A model generated the notes under the pieces. The model did not search any database. It saw only the letters and a list, made by a program, of their open reading frames with translations, and was not told where the DNA came from. From Pelodera strongyloides (lineage: Eukaryota; Nematoda; Chromadorea; Rhabditida; Rhabditidae): DNA of 64,000 nucleotides. The stretch is taken from the NCBI GenBank assembly GCA_036852015.1, contig JAANDG010001196.1, positions 162,395 to 226,394 of the forward strand, read 5' to 3'. The stretch's first letter is position 1. Each line of letters opens with the position of its first letter. The position numbers and the translations under genes are program-made. Positions 44,613-56,982 of this stretch are shown in pieces.

Positions 44613-47600
44613 GAATCATTGAAGTGTAAGTTCTTTGTAGATCGTTCATTGAGGATTACAGGAACGAAATCACTTTGGTAACTATGCACATTCGGTACAA
44701 CCAATTTATTCGCCCCTCATTGTCAGTTTCCATACTTTCGTATTGTATTAGGATATTGTGGCTCAACTGCCTGCTGACTATATTCTGTTCTTTCTTATTC
44801 TCTAGTAACTTTTACTGGTCCCGCAACAGCTGTTTTCTTAATCCCACAACTTCCGTGTTTTCATCAAAAGTCCCAGCTATTTCGCCCTATGTTACCTTCT
44901 TTGAAAGAAAAAAAAAACCAAAACACAGTGATCTCCAAAGTTGTTGACGATGTTTCTTGGTTGTCTAGGTAGTCGCTATTGACCATTTGGTATCATTGAG
45001 ATCGCAACCAAATGATGTAAACATTCAACTCGGGAACACAACCAATGTATTTCCCCATTTCTCATTAAGCTTTTGTAATCGTGTTTGTTTGCATGGTTGT
45101 TTGCCATTTATTTTTTGTTAGAGTATCATCTTTAATTGTGAGAGAAAAAAAAAATAATGCCCATATGTTGAGCATATTCTTTTCCCATGTTTTCGTTACT
45201 ACTTTCTGAACATTAGTGTTTAAGGAATTTCCTAATGTTCAACGGGCAACTACCAGTCTCTTTTACGTCCTCGTGGTAAACAGAGTAATTAATTAAACTC
45301 TGGGCCGTTCTTTCTCGCTTCGCCTGCAGGCCTGCAGTCTGCAGGTGGAATAAAAAGAATATAGTGGCTTGACACGGGGTCGATTTTTTTTATTGTAATT
45401 TTTTCATCTCATGAAGAAGAAAGCGCTGGTTTTAGTTTTGCAAAGGTACAGTCGTACCTTGTGGCGAGCGAAATATTCGTTTTCTACGACCCGGTTTACT
45501 GGAGCAATCTCTGTCTCTCTCTCTCCATCTCTCTCACTCTCTCGCTCTCAGTCAGCATTTCACTCTGTTTCTCTCTCGCTCTCAAGGTTCTCAATTTTCT
45601 CTGCGGAGCGAAAATGATTAGATTCATCTGTGAACTGTCCAGAAGTTCAATATCTAGCCGCACATCATCCATATACAACCGGTTCCCTTCCACTGAAAAG
45701 AACAGCACCAACGGCTAGAACGCTGCCCATTGGGATGAAGCAGACGCGCAGAGAAGGCCGCGCCCAGCACAACACACGCGGCACGGTCAGTACGGTATCA
45801 GGGCATTATTTAGTAGCGTGAAGTCAGAACAATAAAAAAGTGTTTCTGTCGAGAGAGCAATGTGTGTATGGATACGACGCCCTTATCATCAGCTGCTAGG
45901 AAAGGGGAGAAACTCATTAAACTAAACTGATGCAATAATGAACCATTTGATGACCTTTCTACATGTGCGAGATAGGACGAAATGTGAAAACTTATTAATT
46001 CATTTTTTTTTGAGAAAAGTAAGAAGGTAATATGATCATCTGCCTTCCCACAAATATACTTCAAATTTCAATTTATGGGTTCTGTTTTTATGCTAATCAT
46101 AATCATTCGCATAAAATACATGGGAATGGTGTTATTCACCATACCCATACTTTTTAAAAACCGGATGTTATACCCCTTTTAATTTGGAATACTTCTCGTC
46201 AAGGATAACCTTCCTACACTTCCTAGATATACTGTAGCACAACGATATCCTCCGGTTTCCTAGTCACTCTAAGCTTCTACGCTCTCGCTCGCCAACACGG
46301 TCATTTTTCGGAAAAGAGGATGAACACGGTAACCGTACCGTGTCTTGTTCTATCGTCACACCTAAAAAAATTGTAATATGAAAATGTTTTGTTGTAAATG
46401 TATTGATATGGAACGTATTTTGGTCCAACAAATCAGCCCTATACATTTCCGTATGTCCATGAATTTTGAAAAGAGAGGTCGGACTCTGACTGATTCTTAT
46501 CAGACTGGTGTGAAATGTTTTTGATAACCTTAACCTTTGTTAGACTCGAGTGAAAATTGGCGGCTCATGCCACGTGGCAGGTGCCACTCATTGGCACATA
46601 CGAAACTGAGTCTAGAGATGAAAACGGCAAGATTTAATAATCCGGTTAAATTATATTTTTTTCAACCAACGCGAAATATTGTGTATTCTTAACAGGAATG
46701 AAAAACGAAGAAAATTCTGCAAAAAAAATTATGTGAAAAGAAAAAAAGCGAACAGTATTGTCCATTGTCCGTGTGCATGACCCTTTAAAAGGGCGATTTG
46801 AGGAAAACCGGTATATCGATAGTTCGTGTACTTTGCTCTTATCTCTTATCATATTTTATGGAAATCATACTTTGTTGAGGAGACAGAAACTGGACCCACC
46901 ACACGGCTGGAGGTTTTGCATAAACACGGGAATGTTTCAGTGAAACCTGCTGGTCATATGTTACTGGTTGCCAGTGAATAGTAGATGAATAGTGCATTTG
47001 AAAGTGGTAAATACTCATGTTTTTCATCACTTTTCACATGTAAATCAGACAAGTCAGCAAGTAGAATTCACATGTTAGGTTGTCATTGTCAAATGTCAAA
47101 GTCCTGAAATGTATAGAAAATAATTCTTTTTCTTTCGGTTTTTCAGTCGACGGATGGGAAACAATTTTTCGTACTATTTACAAACTCACATCATTTCCGT
47201 ATCAAAGTAACTTTTATGCATGATAATGGATAAGTATTTTTGAGCATTGTCATGCCTAACAAACATATTTTGTTATTTATAATTAGAGATTTGTCATCAA
47301 TTATTGCTACTCGTTTCATATGCTTTCAACAGTGATTTGTGAACAGTGAACTCTAATTGTATATCATTTATGCACAACTGTTTTACTTCCTTTTATTTCT
47401 TGTCTTACATTCATTACATCATTACATGGAAAAATGTATTCAATTACGCTGCTACGAGGCATGTATTTGCCCTTACCAAAAACAATGCGCTACCGTTTTG
47501 CCGCGCACACACATAATTTTCCAATACCGATCACGCGCCATTTTTCTTTGTGATTATATTTACATGTTTCCTACTCTATACAAGGAAACAATTGTTTATT

Positions 47601-48438
47601 TAAATATTTTTTTTCAGGTGGTGCTGCGCCCGATATGTCCGATTCTGCTTCATGGTTTGTGGGATTTTTTTTTACATTTATCTATTCTTCGTGATTTAGT
47701 TTGTTAATTACCACTTTATATCACTGTACAACGCAAATAAGACCATATTTCCTTCTTACGTGTGAGGTCATATATTACCGTACGTGTGACGCATGAGATG
47801 AGACCATATTCTTATATTATACACGTGCCAAATGTCGTTCGTATGCCCAATCGGCGCTTTTTAACGCTACTTTTTGTCACCCGAACTTCATTGATCGGCC
47901 AATTCATGCGTCCATATTACTACAGTTGTCATGAACTCGTTAAAATTTACAAGAAAAAAGCCTAAATATTTGGTTTATTTTCCGCCACCGTTAGTTACGT
48001 CAATGTCTCTCATTGGTTACGTAGATCGGAATCCAAACAACTTTCTTACTCTACATATAAATATTGATTTGGCAGGAAGACGAAGGCTTCCGTTTAAAGC
48101 ATTATAATGCGTGGTTTATGAAGCGTACGCTGGACAACTCTATTCTCATGTTTCCTGTGCGAATTCCTGTATTTTTCAGACCCAAAGAAACCCTAAGACT
48201 ACGCTGTATTACTGTACACAATATGTTAGTGACGTGCGATATTATGTTTACGGGCCGTGCAAGTCCCAGTCCGGTAACCTTCGTTACTGACCGTTGATCT
48301 GATCTTTTTCTCTCAATCTCTTTAGTTTCTCTGTTTACCGCTCTCTGTCTTAGTTTCTCTCTACCTACCTACCTCCTTAATGGTCTCTCCCATTCTCTTC
48401 ATGCATTCTTTTCTCTCTCTCTCTCTCCCTCTCTCTCA

Positions 48439-48471
<33 letters not shown>

Positions 48472-51002
48472 CTTCTCTTTCTTCGGTCACTCTCTGGCAT
48501 GATATCAAGTTCTCCTTTTATGAAATGTTTGATTGCAAGTACGGTATGTGATTGATGGATATTCCAATTTCAAGCGATCAGATACTGCGCACGTAATGTG
48601 ACATCTTACCATCCCACGTGTGTAATAATTGTGGGGAAACTCGGGTTGTTCGCCGCGAGAATATGGCGCGAAAGCATGACGCGTATCTGGCGGATCTGTG
48701 GTAAAATTGGTGCGCCCTACCTGAATAGTTTCTTCTTCGCAAGCGCGATTATAGAGGTCGATAAACGGGCGCGGGTCTGAGCGCGGGTTTGCGGGGATTT
48801 TTTTCATTTGCGGTGTTTTATCTAGCCAACGTGAAACAATGATGGTGCGCGGCGAAAAAAATAAAGGTTCGCCTACATCTCGCCAGGTACGCCCGGCGAA
48901 AGGGCGGCGCACCAACCGGACGAAAATGTGAAACTTCATTGAGAAAAAATCATTCCGCTTTCGCCCAACCTTTGCCCGGTTTTCGCGAAAGGGTAGTCAG
49001 TGCTCGCCCGGACCTGGCGAGAGACCGGCGAATACAGGACGAAGTGCGCGGCGAGATGCAGGCGAACCTTTTTCACCGGGTAATCGGGTTGTTCTTTGTC
49101 AGCAACTTGTCAAGGCAACATTAATCGATTAATTTAGGTGATCTTATGATTTTTTTCTGCAAAACGTCAGTTACGCACCGTCGTCGCGTAAGCTGCAAAT
49201 TCTAATTGGTGTCTAATAATTATCAGAAAAGCAACATTGTGTTGTGCGCATGGGCCCTGAGTCCAAAATGTCAGGGTCCACTGTCCACATGATGGCCATG
49301 CTTAGTTCACGTGATCCAACGTTTTGTTTGGCCCATTCTTTCGCGGAACTGAAAACCGAATGTTTTCTATAGGATAGGATAATATCTTTCTTTCACTGAT
49401 TCTCTCCGATTCACTCTGACGCTCTCACTTCCTCTACCTTCTTTCTCTCGTTCTCTTCTACTTTTCGATCATTTTCTAATTTCTATATCGTGCTCGCCAA
49501 CATAGACGGTGTACTGTAATTCCTCCTTTCCATTTATTTTCTGTCTACCACTCGGGTGACTTTTTATTTAGTGGACGCGCAACGAAAGTGTTGATTGCGA
49601 AAAGGGGAATATTCTCGAAAATATGAACTTAGTTTATAGTGGGCAAAACTTGATGCAGATTCTTGTAGTCTTGTTTTACACAACAACAAATTTTGGTGGA
49701 GTAGGCTGTTATTTTAATTTTATGTTCGACACAGACCCGTTTTCTTGTTTCCATTTGTCATTGCACAACGATAACGATAAGTAAAAAGTCATTTTAAATT
49801 CAAACGCTTATCATATCTGAAATGTCATAGTTACTCAGAGCTTTCAATAAATCGATCAATCAAGCAGTCATCATGATTATGGGGTTTGCAAGTATGCTGA
49901 AAATTTACCGTATCTTGGAACTACACGAGAAAGTTTTTTTTATTTTTCATATTATGTATGCAGGTTTCGTGCAGAAATACGGTATGACAGAACCACACCG
50001 AATTTTTGGCATACTTGCAAACATCATCAACCAGAACAATTTAAGAATACATTTACTATCTTATTATATAAAGGAGAAGAGTTTACTTTTTTGTTTGAAG
50101 CCGCATGTGAACGCAACGAAAATTTGAATATCTAAAGGCTATAAAAGGAGAGCCGGAGCCCCGCCTTGAGCAAGCGAAATTCGTATTTTATTTACTGATT
50201 TTTCAAGATACGTTGCAAACGTTTCACATAAGTGTGCTCACTGAAGTTCCTGCATTTTAGACTTTAAAAGTCGCCTCAGGCCTCAGGCGGCCGGCAACAG
50301 CCGTCTGTTAGGATATATAGGAATAATACATTGGAAACAAAGCTGTCGAAGGCCGTTTTCTTGCGAAATGTGTTTTTTCTTTCTTTTCTTTATCTAATAT
50401 GAAGCACGTGGTGCCTCACACGTATTTTACTGACGAAATGAGAATCCCGTCAAAAATCGATTTTCACCTTTGAAAAGCGATGATTAAAGAGCGAAAGAAA
50501 CTCACCGAAGAGACCAGACGGCACAATTTTACACAACAAAATCAAAATAACACTCTCTTCCTTTTGTCATTTTTTTTTACTTTTCTCTTTACAAAAATAG
50601 ATCAGTTCCGCCGCCATCTCGCCGCTCTGGCAGTGAGTACCCTTTCGCGAACACCTGGCGAAAATAAGGCGAAGTCGCCACGCGGCCGCACATCATTTTA
50701 TATGCTTCTTCATAAAAAAAATTTGTCGCGCTAGAGTTTCGTCAGCGTACATGCATCGCACAGTTTTCGCACCTACATTTTTGCGCCAGAGTTTCGCCGC
50801 GCACCACCCGACTTTCGCCAGTGTACACACAAATAATTTCATTTCTGATATTGTTTTCTACTTAATTTTCACTCCTTTTGATTTCTTTATTTAGAATTCG
50901 CATGAACTATGAATTACATGTTTTCCGTTAAAAATTCACCACACGTATAAATGTACAAAAAAGCACAAACTGCAAGTACCGTAGTAATCAAAGTGTTCCC
51001 AT
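44613..51002. other. Gene-poor stretch with simple repeats
   Basis: It holds a pyrimidine-rich tract at about 48300-48485 with a (CT)n run, a GCGCGGCGAAA-rich patch at 48780-49080 related to one at 50620-50820, and a partial hairpin at about 49885-50020 (TTTGCAAGTATGC arms). Two minus/plus frames (45496-45711 minus; 48064-48297 plus) look slightly protein-like but were not accepted. No RNA gene was recognised. Confidence 0.4.
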
Positions 51003-51299
51003 TGTCTAGTTTTGCAAAAAGGCATGCATCAAGCGGTTATTGATTGTTTGTTGCGTGGCAGCCCAATTTTTGTTGCACGCTTTCAGTGAAAATATCGATT
51101 GATTATGCGAGAGCTGCCTCGCAGTCATGCAAAAGTGGGCGTGGTCGAGGCCATTATAAGCAAAGTGGGAGCATGCCCAAATCATTCTAGGCTATTTGCC
51201 CATGTGCAGTGCACGGCTAATTTGAGCCGTTCTAAGTTTTGGCGTTCTGTAAAGGCGTTTACCAGTGTGTCATCAGATTGATTATTAATTTAATCTACT

Positions 51300-52400
51300 C
51301 TTTGTTTGATGTCCTGTTTGTGTGCTACATTTGCTACCGATTTAGATTTTGTTTCTTGAGACACACTAAGATGTCCTTTTTGTTTTTTTGTTTATTGTTC
51401 TACATTTGCATCCGATTTCGTTTTGGGATGCACGTTTAGATTTTCGAGTTCCACAAGGCTGGCTACATTTCGCGTATGCTTGGATTCGGGGATTTTGGCG
51501 GTTTTTGTACGTTGTTTTTTGTGGATCGTTTTGGAGGCAAACGATGTACCTGGTTATGGAGATGTAGTGGATTATTGGTATATCCCATCCTACGATGTCC
51601 TGCTTTGTGTGCAACCGCTCATTTTGGGATCCGGGCAGCGATTTTCGAGTCTCACAAGCACAAGGCTACTTTTGCGTACATGTTTGGGAGACGACAGGCT
51701 TGGAGACGATCTGTGGATTTGTGAATTATGGATATAATCACCATTATGACGCTCTGTTTTTGCGGCCTATGTTTGTAACTGATGTCGTTTTGGGATTCTT
51801 CCTTCGTTTTGCGAGCCTCGTAAGGCTACATTCGGGCATGCGTGGTGCATGGATTCTGTGGTTTGTTGGATCAGGAGACGAACAGTGGATTTTGGATATT
51901 TGGATATTTTGTATTATGGATTTCATTCCCCCTACGATGTCCTGTTTTTCGTTCTACATTCGCAGCCTATTTCGTTTTGGTAGTCTATTTCGTGTCTCGG
52001 AAGACTACATTCGCGTGTGCGGAGTATGTGTGTATTTTGGTGGATCGAGTTTGGGAAGAATGATTGATTTTGGTTATTAGGATATATTGGAGGATTGATA
52101 TAGTCCTTCCTACGAAGCTCTGTTTTGTATGTTTTTGGGGATTTTGCTTAGGTATATTGGCTTACTGATAAGTCTACCCTAGGATGGCCTTTGTCCGGCT
52201 TCGTGTTCTACATTAGCTTCCGATTTTGTTTTGGGTTCCGTCAATTCCGTGATTCGATTGACGTTTTGCATTCGCGTATACGTGAAAGATGTATGTTTTT
52301 TCGCGGCTTTGCTTTTGTGGATCGTGTTTGGGAGACCAACGACTGATTTTGTTTATATTAGATATGGTTGTTGGGGTGGCTGTCTCACAGGTTCGGAAGG
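51300..52400. repeat. Degenerate tandem repeats of about 160-190 bp in module 1
   Basis: Units start with CTACGATGTCCTG or close variants (about 51308, 51370, 51592, 51748, 51930, 52108, 52180). They share GATTTCGTTTTGGGAT, a TCTCACAAGGCTACATTCGC segment and GTGGATTTTGG in that order. Similarity is loose. The plus strand is rich in T and G throughout. Confidence 0.5.
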
Positions 52401-53078
52401 CACGTTTCGCCTTCTTTACTGCGGAGAATTCTGTCACCAAGAGGATTTCTGCGCCCCCAGGCTCGGCCGCTTGTGTTTCAAGATAAGATGGAAGGGAGTA
52501 TTTTAAGAACCGGTGGGTTGTCAAGGAAGTATGATTTTTCGAAAGAGTTTTTCGAATGTGGTATTAGGATTGAGGTGGCAAAGGAGGAATGGAGGTTACG
52601 GTTTATGGAATTCATTGCTGTTGCGTCAAGTTTAGAGAATTAGGAAAGTGCATGAAGAACAAGTGTTAGGAGGATCTGTTAGGGAGTTAGGGAGTTACTT
52701 CAGTGCTGTGAACTTCTGTGTCAATTATTTTAGGCTACTAGGCGAGCAGAAAGGGAAGAGGGACAGAGTCAATGACTGGCGAATGTCGGAGTATGGCAAT
52801 AAGACGGGGGTTCCGGGAGCACATGCGAGAGTGTGCGTATTGAACTTGATTTGAGCGAGAGAAGTACGTTTTAGAAACCCCTTTTGTTTGTTTCCCTGAG
52901 AGGTGTTCGTTTATGTCCGGTTTTTTACACGAATGCGTCCATATTTGCTAGGGGAGCCGTAATTTTTGATTAGAATTCAGAGGAGTGAATCTAAACTCCA
53001 CTAAAATGCCTCCCAGAATATTTTGGCGATAGAATTCGGTTTAAATACATCGTGCGCGAAGTGCGGGAGTGTTTCTAG

Positions 53079-53351
53079 ATTTCGGACAGACAACCTAGCA
53101 GCCGTTCAGATATTATGGTTTACTTGTATAAAATTGCGGAAGAGTTTCGGATTGCTTTTTACAGTGTATTCCTAGAGATTTTGAACAGAAGGCGGACGAG
53201 ATGAGTAGTGTTAGCGATTATGACGATTGGAGCATCAGTGTACACGTGTTTTGGTGTTTTTTAGAGACTGGATGCCTACCAAGCAGTTTATAGGCTTCCT
53301 TTATGGGCCAGACAAGGAAGACGGATTCTTCTCACAAGGATGGACGACTGA
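53079..53351 (+). CDS. Possible spliced ORF in module 1
   Basis: Three phase-matched pieces, 53079-53117, 53165-53239 and 53265-53351, have TTTCTAG, TTTTTACAG and TTTTTTAG acceptors and GTTTAC and GTACAC donors. They would encode ISDRQPSSRSDIM, CIPRDFEQKADEMSSVSDYD and RLDAYQAVYRLPLWARQGRR up to a stop. The introns would be only 25-47 bases, short for this window, and upstream exons are uncertain (a frame near 52490-52640 reads SRKYDFSKEFFECGIRIEVA). It could be a decayed gene or chance. Confidence 0.3.
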
Positions 53352-53609
53352 TGTGGAGTTGATGGTTTCGCGCAAAGATGGTGGGTAGCCGAGTATCACC
53401 TGTTGTTTCCGTGTGTACTGTTGGCTAATGCGTTACGTCGCAGTTGTATTCTAAGACGCTGACTGAGTGATACCGCTGATTAACGAAGTGAAATTGTGTT
53501 ATTTTGCTTGCTAATGAAGTTACGAATGCTAAGTTCAAGGGAAATATTGGCACTTTGAGTTAATTTTTTGTGTTCCTTTCCTCATTTGGACTATTACACG
53601 CTTAAGTTA

Positions 53610-53639
53610 CTCCATAATTTTTGCCCAAAAATTATGGAG
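53610..53639. other. Perfect 14-bp hairpin before the module 1 3' block
   Basis: CTCCATAATTTTTG and its exact inverse CAAAAATTATGGAG are separated by CC. It lies 14 bases before the shared 59-bp block. Confidence 0.75.
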
Positions 53640-54552
53640 CTTTGTCGATTCTAGTCTTTGTCTTTTTTGCAAAACTCTAGTTTTCATGAAGTGAGGTACG
53701 AGCGAAATGAAAATGTCTAGTTTTGCAAAAAGGCATGCATCAAGCGGTTATTGATTGTTTGTTGCGTGGCAGCCCAATTTTTGTTGCACGCTTTCAGTGA
53801 AAATATCGATTGATTATGCGAGAGCTGCCTCGCAGTCATGCAAAAGTGGGCGTGGTCGAGGCCATTATAAGCAAAGTGGGAGCATGCCCAAATCATTCTA
53901 GGCTATTTGCCCATGTGCAGTGCACGGCTAATTTGAGCCGTTCTAAGTTTTGGCGTTCTGTAAAGGCGTTTACCAGTGTGTCCCACCCACCCGCCCTTAC
54001 TTTGGTTTTTAGTGGTGCCCAGTCGATAGGAAGTATCGAGCCCTGGAGGGAGTGAGCGGTACAGCCAGGGAGAAGGATGCGCTCTTTTCCTTTGATGGGG
54101 ATTTTTGCAGAACTGGACTGTGTCACTTGGTCTCCAGTCTCGCTCGACATTTTCTATTCCCCAGGTTCGATACCTTTTTTTGTGATTTGTGGGTGAAGCA
54201 AGCGTGCTTTAGAAATGTTTGCGGCAAATCCAGCGTTGGATTACCACTTTGGGTAAGGGGAGTGAGAACAGAACGAGGTTACAGATTTGAGTCTGAAATT
54301 AGATGACTACAGTACACATAAATGTACGTTGACTTTGTTGTTTGGAATGCTTTGAGACAGCGTACAATTTCGATGCGTATCATATGGCTATAAACGTTGC
54401 TTTTTCAGGCAAATACATGCAATGTTAAGTTGGTTGCCAGATATAGTCAATATCTCGGAAAGGGTCTGTAGGCTGTAGGAAACATTTCACCAAAATTAAA
54501 TCGGAAATCCGATGTTCAGTAGGTGGTCGGTGTGGCATTGGCGCATTAGTTT

Positions 54553-54825
54553 ATGCCCAGTGTTGAGGCGTACGAGGAGGGGACAGAAAATTGGCGTTAC
54601 TACGTTATGTGCTTCGCTATCCAGTATTTCTCAGATGTGCGAACTTCGTGGGCATTGAGCAGTGTAATTTTGTATTTGGTTAGGAGTATCACGGTGGCAT
54701 GGTTAACATTTTTCGAAGGCACCGGTTCGGTACTGAAGTTTATTTTTTCAGAGTATTGGGCGTTGGTTCCAGTGGTTCCTATGTATGCGCTCCTGACAGA
54801 CAACGAAAGAATACTTGAGAGATGA
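54553..54825 (+). CDS. Possible ORF in module 2 (90 residues)
   Basis: The frame begins MPSVEAYEEGTENWRYYVMC and includes hydrophobic stretches (SSVILYLVRSITVAWLTFF). It resembles no family I know. Its start and any splicing are unsupported, so it may be chance within a T/G-rich sequence. Confidence 0.25.
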   Translation: MPSVEAYEEGTENWRYYVMCFAIQYFSDVRTSWALSSVILYLVRSITVAWLTFFEGTGSVLKFIFSEYWALVPVVPMYALLTDNERILER

Positions 54826-55216
54826 CGTTTCGGCTAACGGTGTCGGAAGAAAAAGCCTGCGCAGACTAAAGCGCTGGAAAGGTGGAATGAGTATGTGGAT
54901 ACTGTAGAGCTGCCAGGCCTTTCTATTTTGACTAGAATTGTTTATTCGTGCCGCTCTTTTGGAGCGATAGTGTTCTACTTCCGTTTTCACTTGTTTTTCC
55001 TACTTACTTCCGTTGTTATTGCTTCATGAAATTTGTTCGCTTTCTTTGGTATATTTCGTGGTTGTCTGTGTATATATATTTATAGCTGATCTGTTATTGT
55101 GTTATTGGTTTATCCCTGTACTTTATCCTTACCATCCGACGTCGTTGGTCAGCCAGCCGGTCACGGCACTTACTTTCAGTTAAATTCGTTGCGTGAATTT
55201 GTTGTGCACATGTGGG

Positions 55217-55222
55217 AATAAA
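55217..55222 (+). terminator. AATAAA in module 2
   Basis: Positioned immediately before the shared 3' block, with GTGTATATATATTTATAG upstream. Consistent with a plus-strand transcript ending in or near that block. Confidence 0.35.
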
Positions 55223-55680
55223 GCCGTTCAGTTCGTCTTTGTCTTTTTTGCAAAACTCTAGTTTTCATGAAGTGAGGTACGAGCGAAATGAAACTCTCGT
55301 ATGCGACTGGGGTCGAAACGGGGTCCCATATTTCTAATATGGGCCATATTACTTCTCTTTTTATTTTATTGCACTAGTATATATGTATTATAGTTTTCCT
55401 TTTATTATACCAAGCACCTGAAACGTAGAATTCCGTTTCGTTCACAAAAACAAAAAAAGTGAACTCTTATCCTTTGTATAATAAGATGTGTTTCACAACT
55501 TATTGAGAGCATTCTTGTTTATTTAAATAAAAATCTCAAAAGGCATACGTTTCACTAGTTCGTCACCGTATACATTCGACCCCGTTGCTCCGTAGACGAA
55601 AAACATTACAGGAATAAACCAAGGTAAAACCATCTGAATTTCTGCGGTTATTCAATACAGTGAATAATATCTGTTTTGTA

Positions 55681-55847
55681 TTTTAGCAGCCGGTTTTGAA
55701 ACACATCGAGTACACCGTATGCAGCTTATGCAAATGAACACAAAATTAGAATAAAAAATCGAGCTAAATTCAAGTAACTTTGCATAAATACGTAGGAAGT
55801 CAGCTATCCACGAGGCATTTCAAAAACCGGCCGCTATTACGCTTTAA
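55681..55847. mobile_element. A-family element
   Basis: AGCAGCCGGTTTTGAAACAC at the left and AAAAACCGGCCGCTATTACG then CTTTAA at the right. Confidence 0.8.
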
Positions 55848-55916
55848 GAGTAAAAGTCAAGAGCGAAGAGTAGAGCTAATGAACAAATCAAGTCCATTTG
55901 GGATCATATACATCAA

Positions 55917-55919
<3 letters not shown>

Positions 55920-56006
<87 letters not shown>
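55920..56006 (+). repeat. Uninterrupted A tract of 87 bases
   Basis: The other copy of the surrounding repeat (about 62000) has only a few bases here, so the run is an expansion or a retroposition scar. Confidence 0.95.
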
Positions 56007-56009
<3 letters not shown>

Positions 56010-56104
56010 TCTTCATCCAAACAAGTTTTTAGCAGCTTCCGCAAACACTTAACATACTGGTAGTTTGTAGTGCGGAAAGATTACACAGTTAGCACAGATG
56101 TAGA

Positions 56105-56275
56105 CCACATATCGGCCGGTTTTTGAAAAACATCGAGTATACCAGCTTTCTTATGCTGCTTATGCAAATGAACATAAAACAAAAAAATCGAGCTAAATTC
56201 GAACAAATTAGCATAAATACGTAATAATTCAGTTGTCCACGGTGCGTTTCAAAAACCGGCCGATATTTCGCTTTA
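56105..56275. mobile_element. A-family element
   Basis: ATATCGGCCGGTTTTTGAAA at the left and TTTCAAAAACCGGCCGATAT then TTCGCTTTA at the right. It sits at the right end of the dispersed repeat copy. Confidence 0.85.
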
Positions 56276-56982
56276 GCCTTTGTTTAAAATTATCCCATTG
56301 GAAAATCCCATTGGAAAACATAGATGGTCCGAAATTTCTGAAACTCATTGTAAAAATTTGTTTATTATCTTTTTTATGGTTGGGGTTGTTTCGATCGTCG
56401 TCAGCGGTCGTTACTTCTCACTAAAATGAGATCGTTATAAAATAAAATAAAGGTAATGACCTCATTGTGATATTCATCTTTTTGAGACTTGCAGACTTTC
56501 AAATTTTATGCCTATTCCAAAACTTTGTTACAAGAAAATAAATGTTATATAAAGCTCTGACCTCTTCTAGCGCCCACCTCCGAGCAATGCTGAAAAAGAC
56601 AAAGTCAGAAAATATTAAGCTGACAAATATGATATTCGTGTTCATAAAACCAACTCCTGTCAAGTGCTCACGTCTCATAATAATTGTCTACGTATTGCGG
56701 TCGCATCTGGGTCTATGGTTGACGTATGACCAATATGACGTATGACGTATGACATATGATACATGTCATGTATGAAGTACGTACGTATGCCGTATTTGAC
56801 GTATGTATGAACCATGCTCATGCATCATTCAGGAACACAGACGATTTTGCAGTTAGTATATTGCACTTTGTTTGATTTGTCAGTAGTCAGTACAGGAAAC
56901 CACAGGCACAGGAACGGGCCGCGCCCATGTCCTGACGCTGCATACCTGGTGCCTCTTGAATACGGTACGCAGGGTACTTGAA
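56276..56982. other. No gene recognised; TATGACGTATGAC-like repeats
   Basis: At about 56715-56815 variants of GACGTATGA(C/T) recur about ten times (imperfect 8-10 bp repeats). The rest is AT-rich. Confidence 0.5.

Larger units (their letters stand above)
51003..53712 (+). mobile_element. Tandem module 1: shared 269-bp 5' block, unique body, shared 59-bp 3' block
   Basis: The module begins TGTCTAGTTTTGCAAAAAGG and ends GTGAGGTACGAGCGAAATGAAA. Its first 269 bases (51003-51271) are identical to 53714-53982, and its last 59 bases (53654-53712) are identical to 55235-55293. The body contains a block of degenerate repeats, then coding-looking pieces, and a perfect hairpin before the 3' block. CTAGTTTTGCAAAAAGG near the start recurs inverted (CTTTTTTGCAAAACTCTAG) near the end. 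The 3' block ends in purine-rich sequence just before the next TG-starting block, as a polypurine tract would before an LTR, but no target duplication or primer site was found. Confidence 0.75.
53714..55293 (+). mobile_element. Tandem module 2: same ends, different body
   Basis: It starts one base after module 1 ends. Its 5' 269 bp and 3' 59 bp are identical to those of module 1, while the 1.25-kb body shows no visible similarity to it. The body has an open frame of 90 codons at 54553-54825 and an AATAAA at 55217, 18 bases before the 3' block. Identity of the ends implies very recent duplication or active homogenisation. Confidence 0.75.
55508..56104. repeat. Dispersed repeat, copy 1 (interrupted by an A element and poly(A))
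   Basis: 55508-55680 and 55848-56104 match 61584-61760 and 61920-62100 in order (for example ACGTTTCACTAGTTCGTC, TTCCGCAAACACTTAACATA, GATTACACAGTTAGC). The A-family element at 55681-55847 and the poly(A) run break this copy. Confidence 0.65.

Noticed and set aside
45496..45711. Minus-strand frame with a protein-like start and a Glu/Arg-rich end
   Set aside because: The Glu/Arg part is the translation of a (CTCTCT) repeat, and the remainder is too short with no usable donor.
48064..48297. Plus-strand frame after a TTTGGCAG acceptor (EDEGFRLKHYNAW...)
   Set aside because: It has some coding look, but no confident upstream or downstream exon was found and an apparent acceptor lies inside it.
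51003..53982. A simple LTR retrotransposon with 269-bp LTRs
   Set aside because: The block starts with TG and follows a purine-rich tract, but it does not end in CA, no target duplication or primer-binding site was seen, no gag or pol was found, and a second body with the same 3' block follows.
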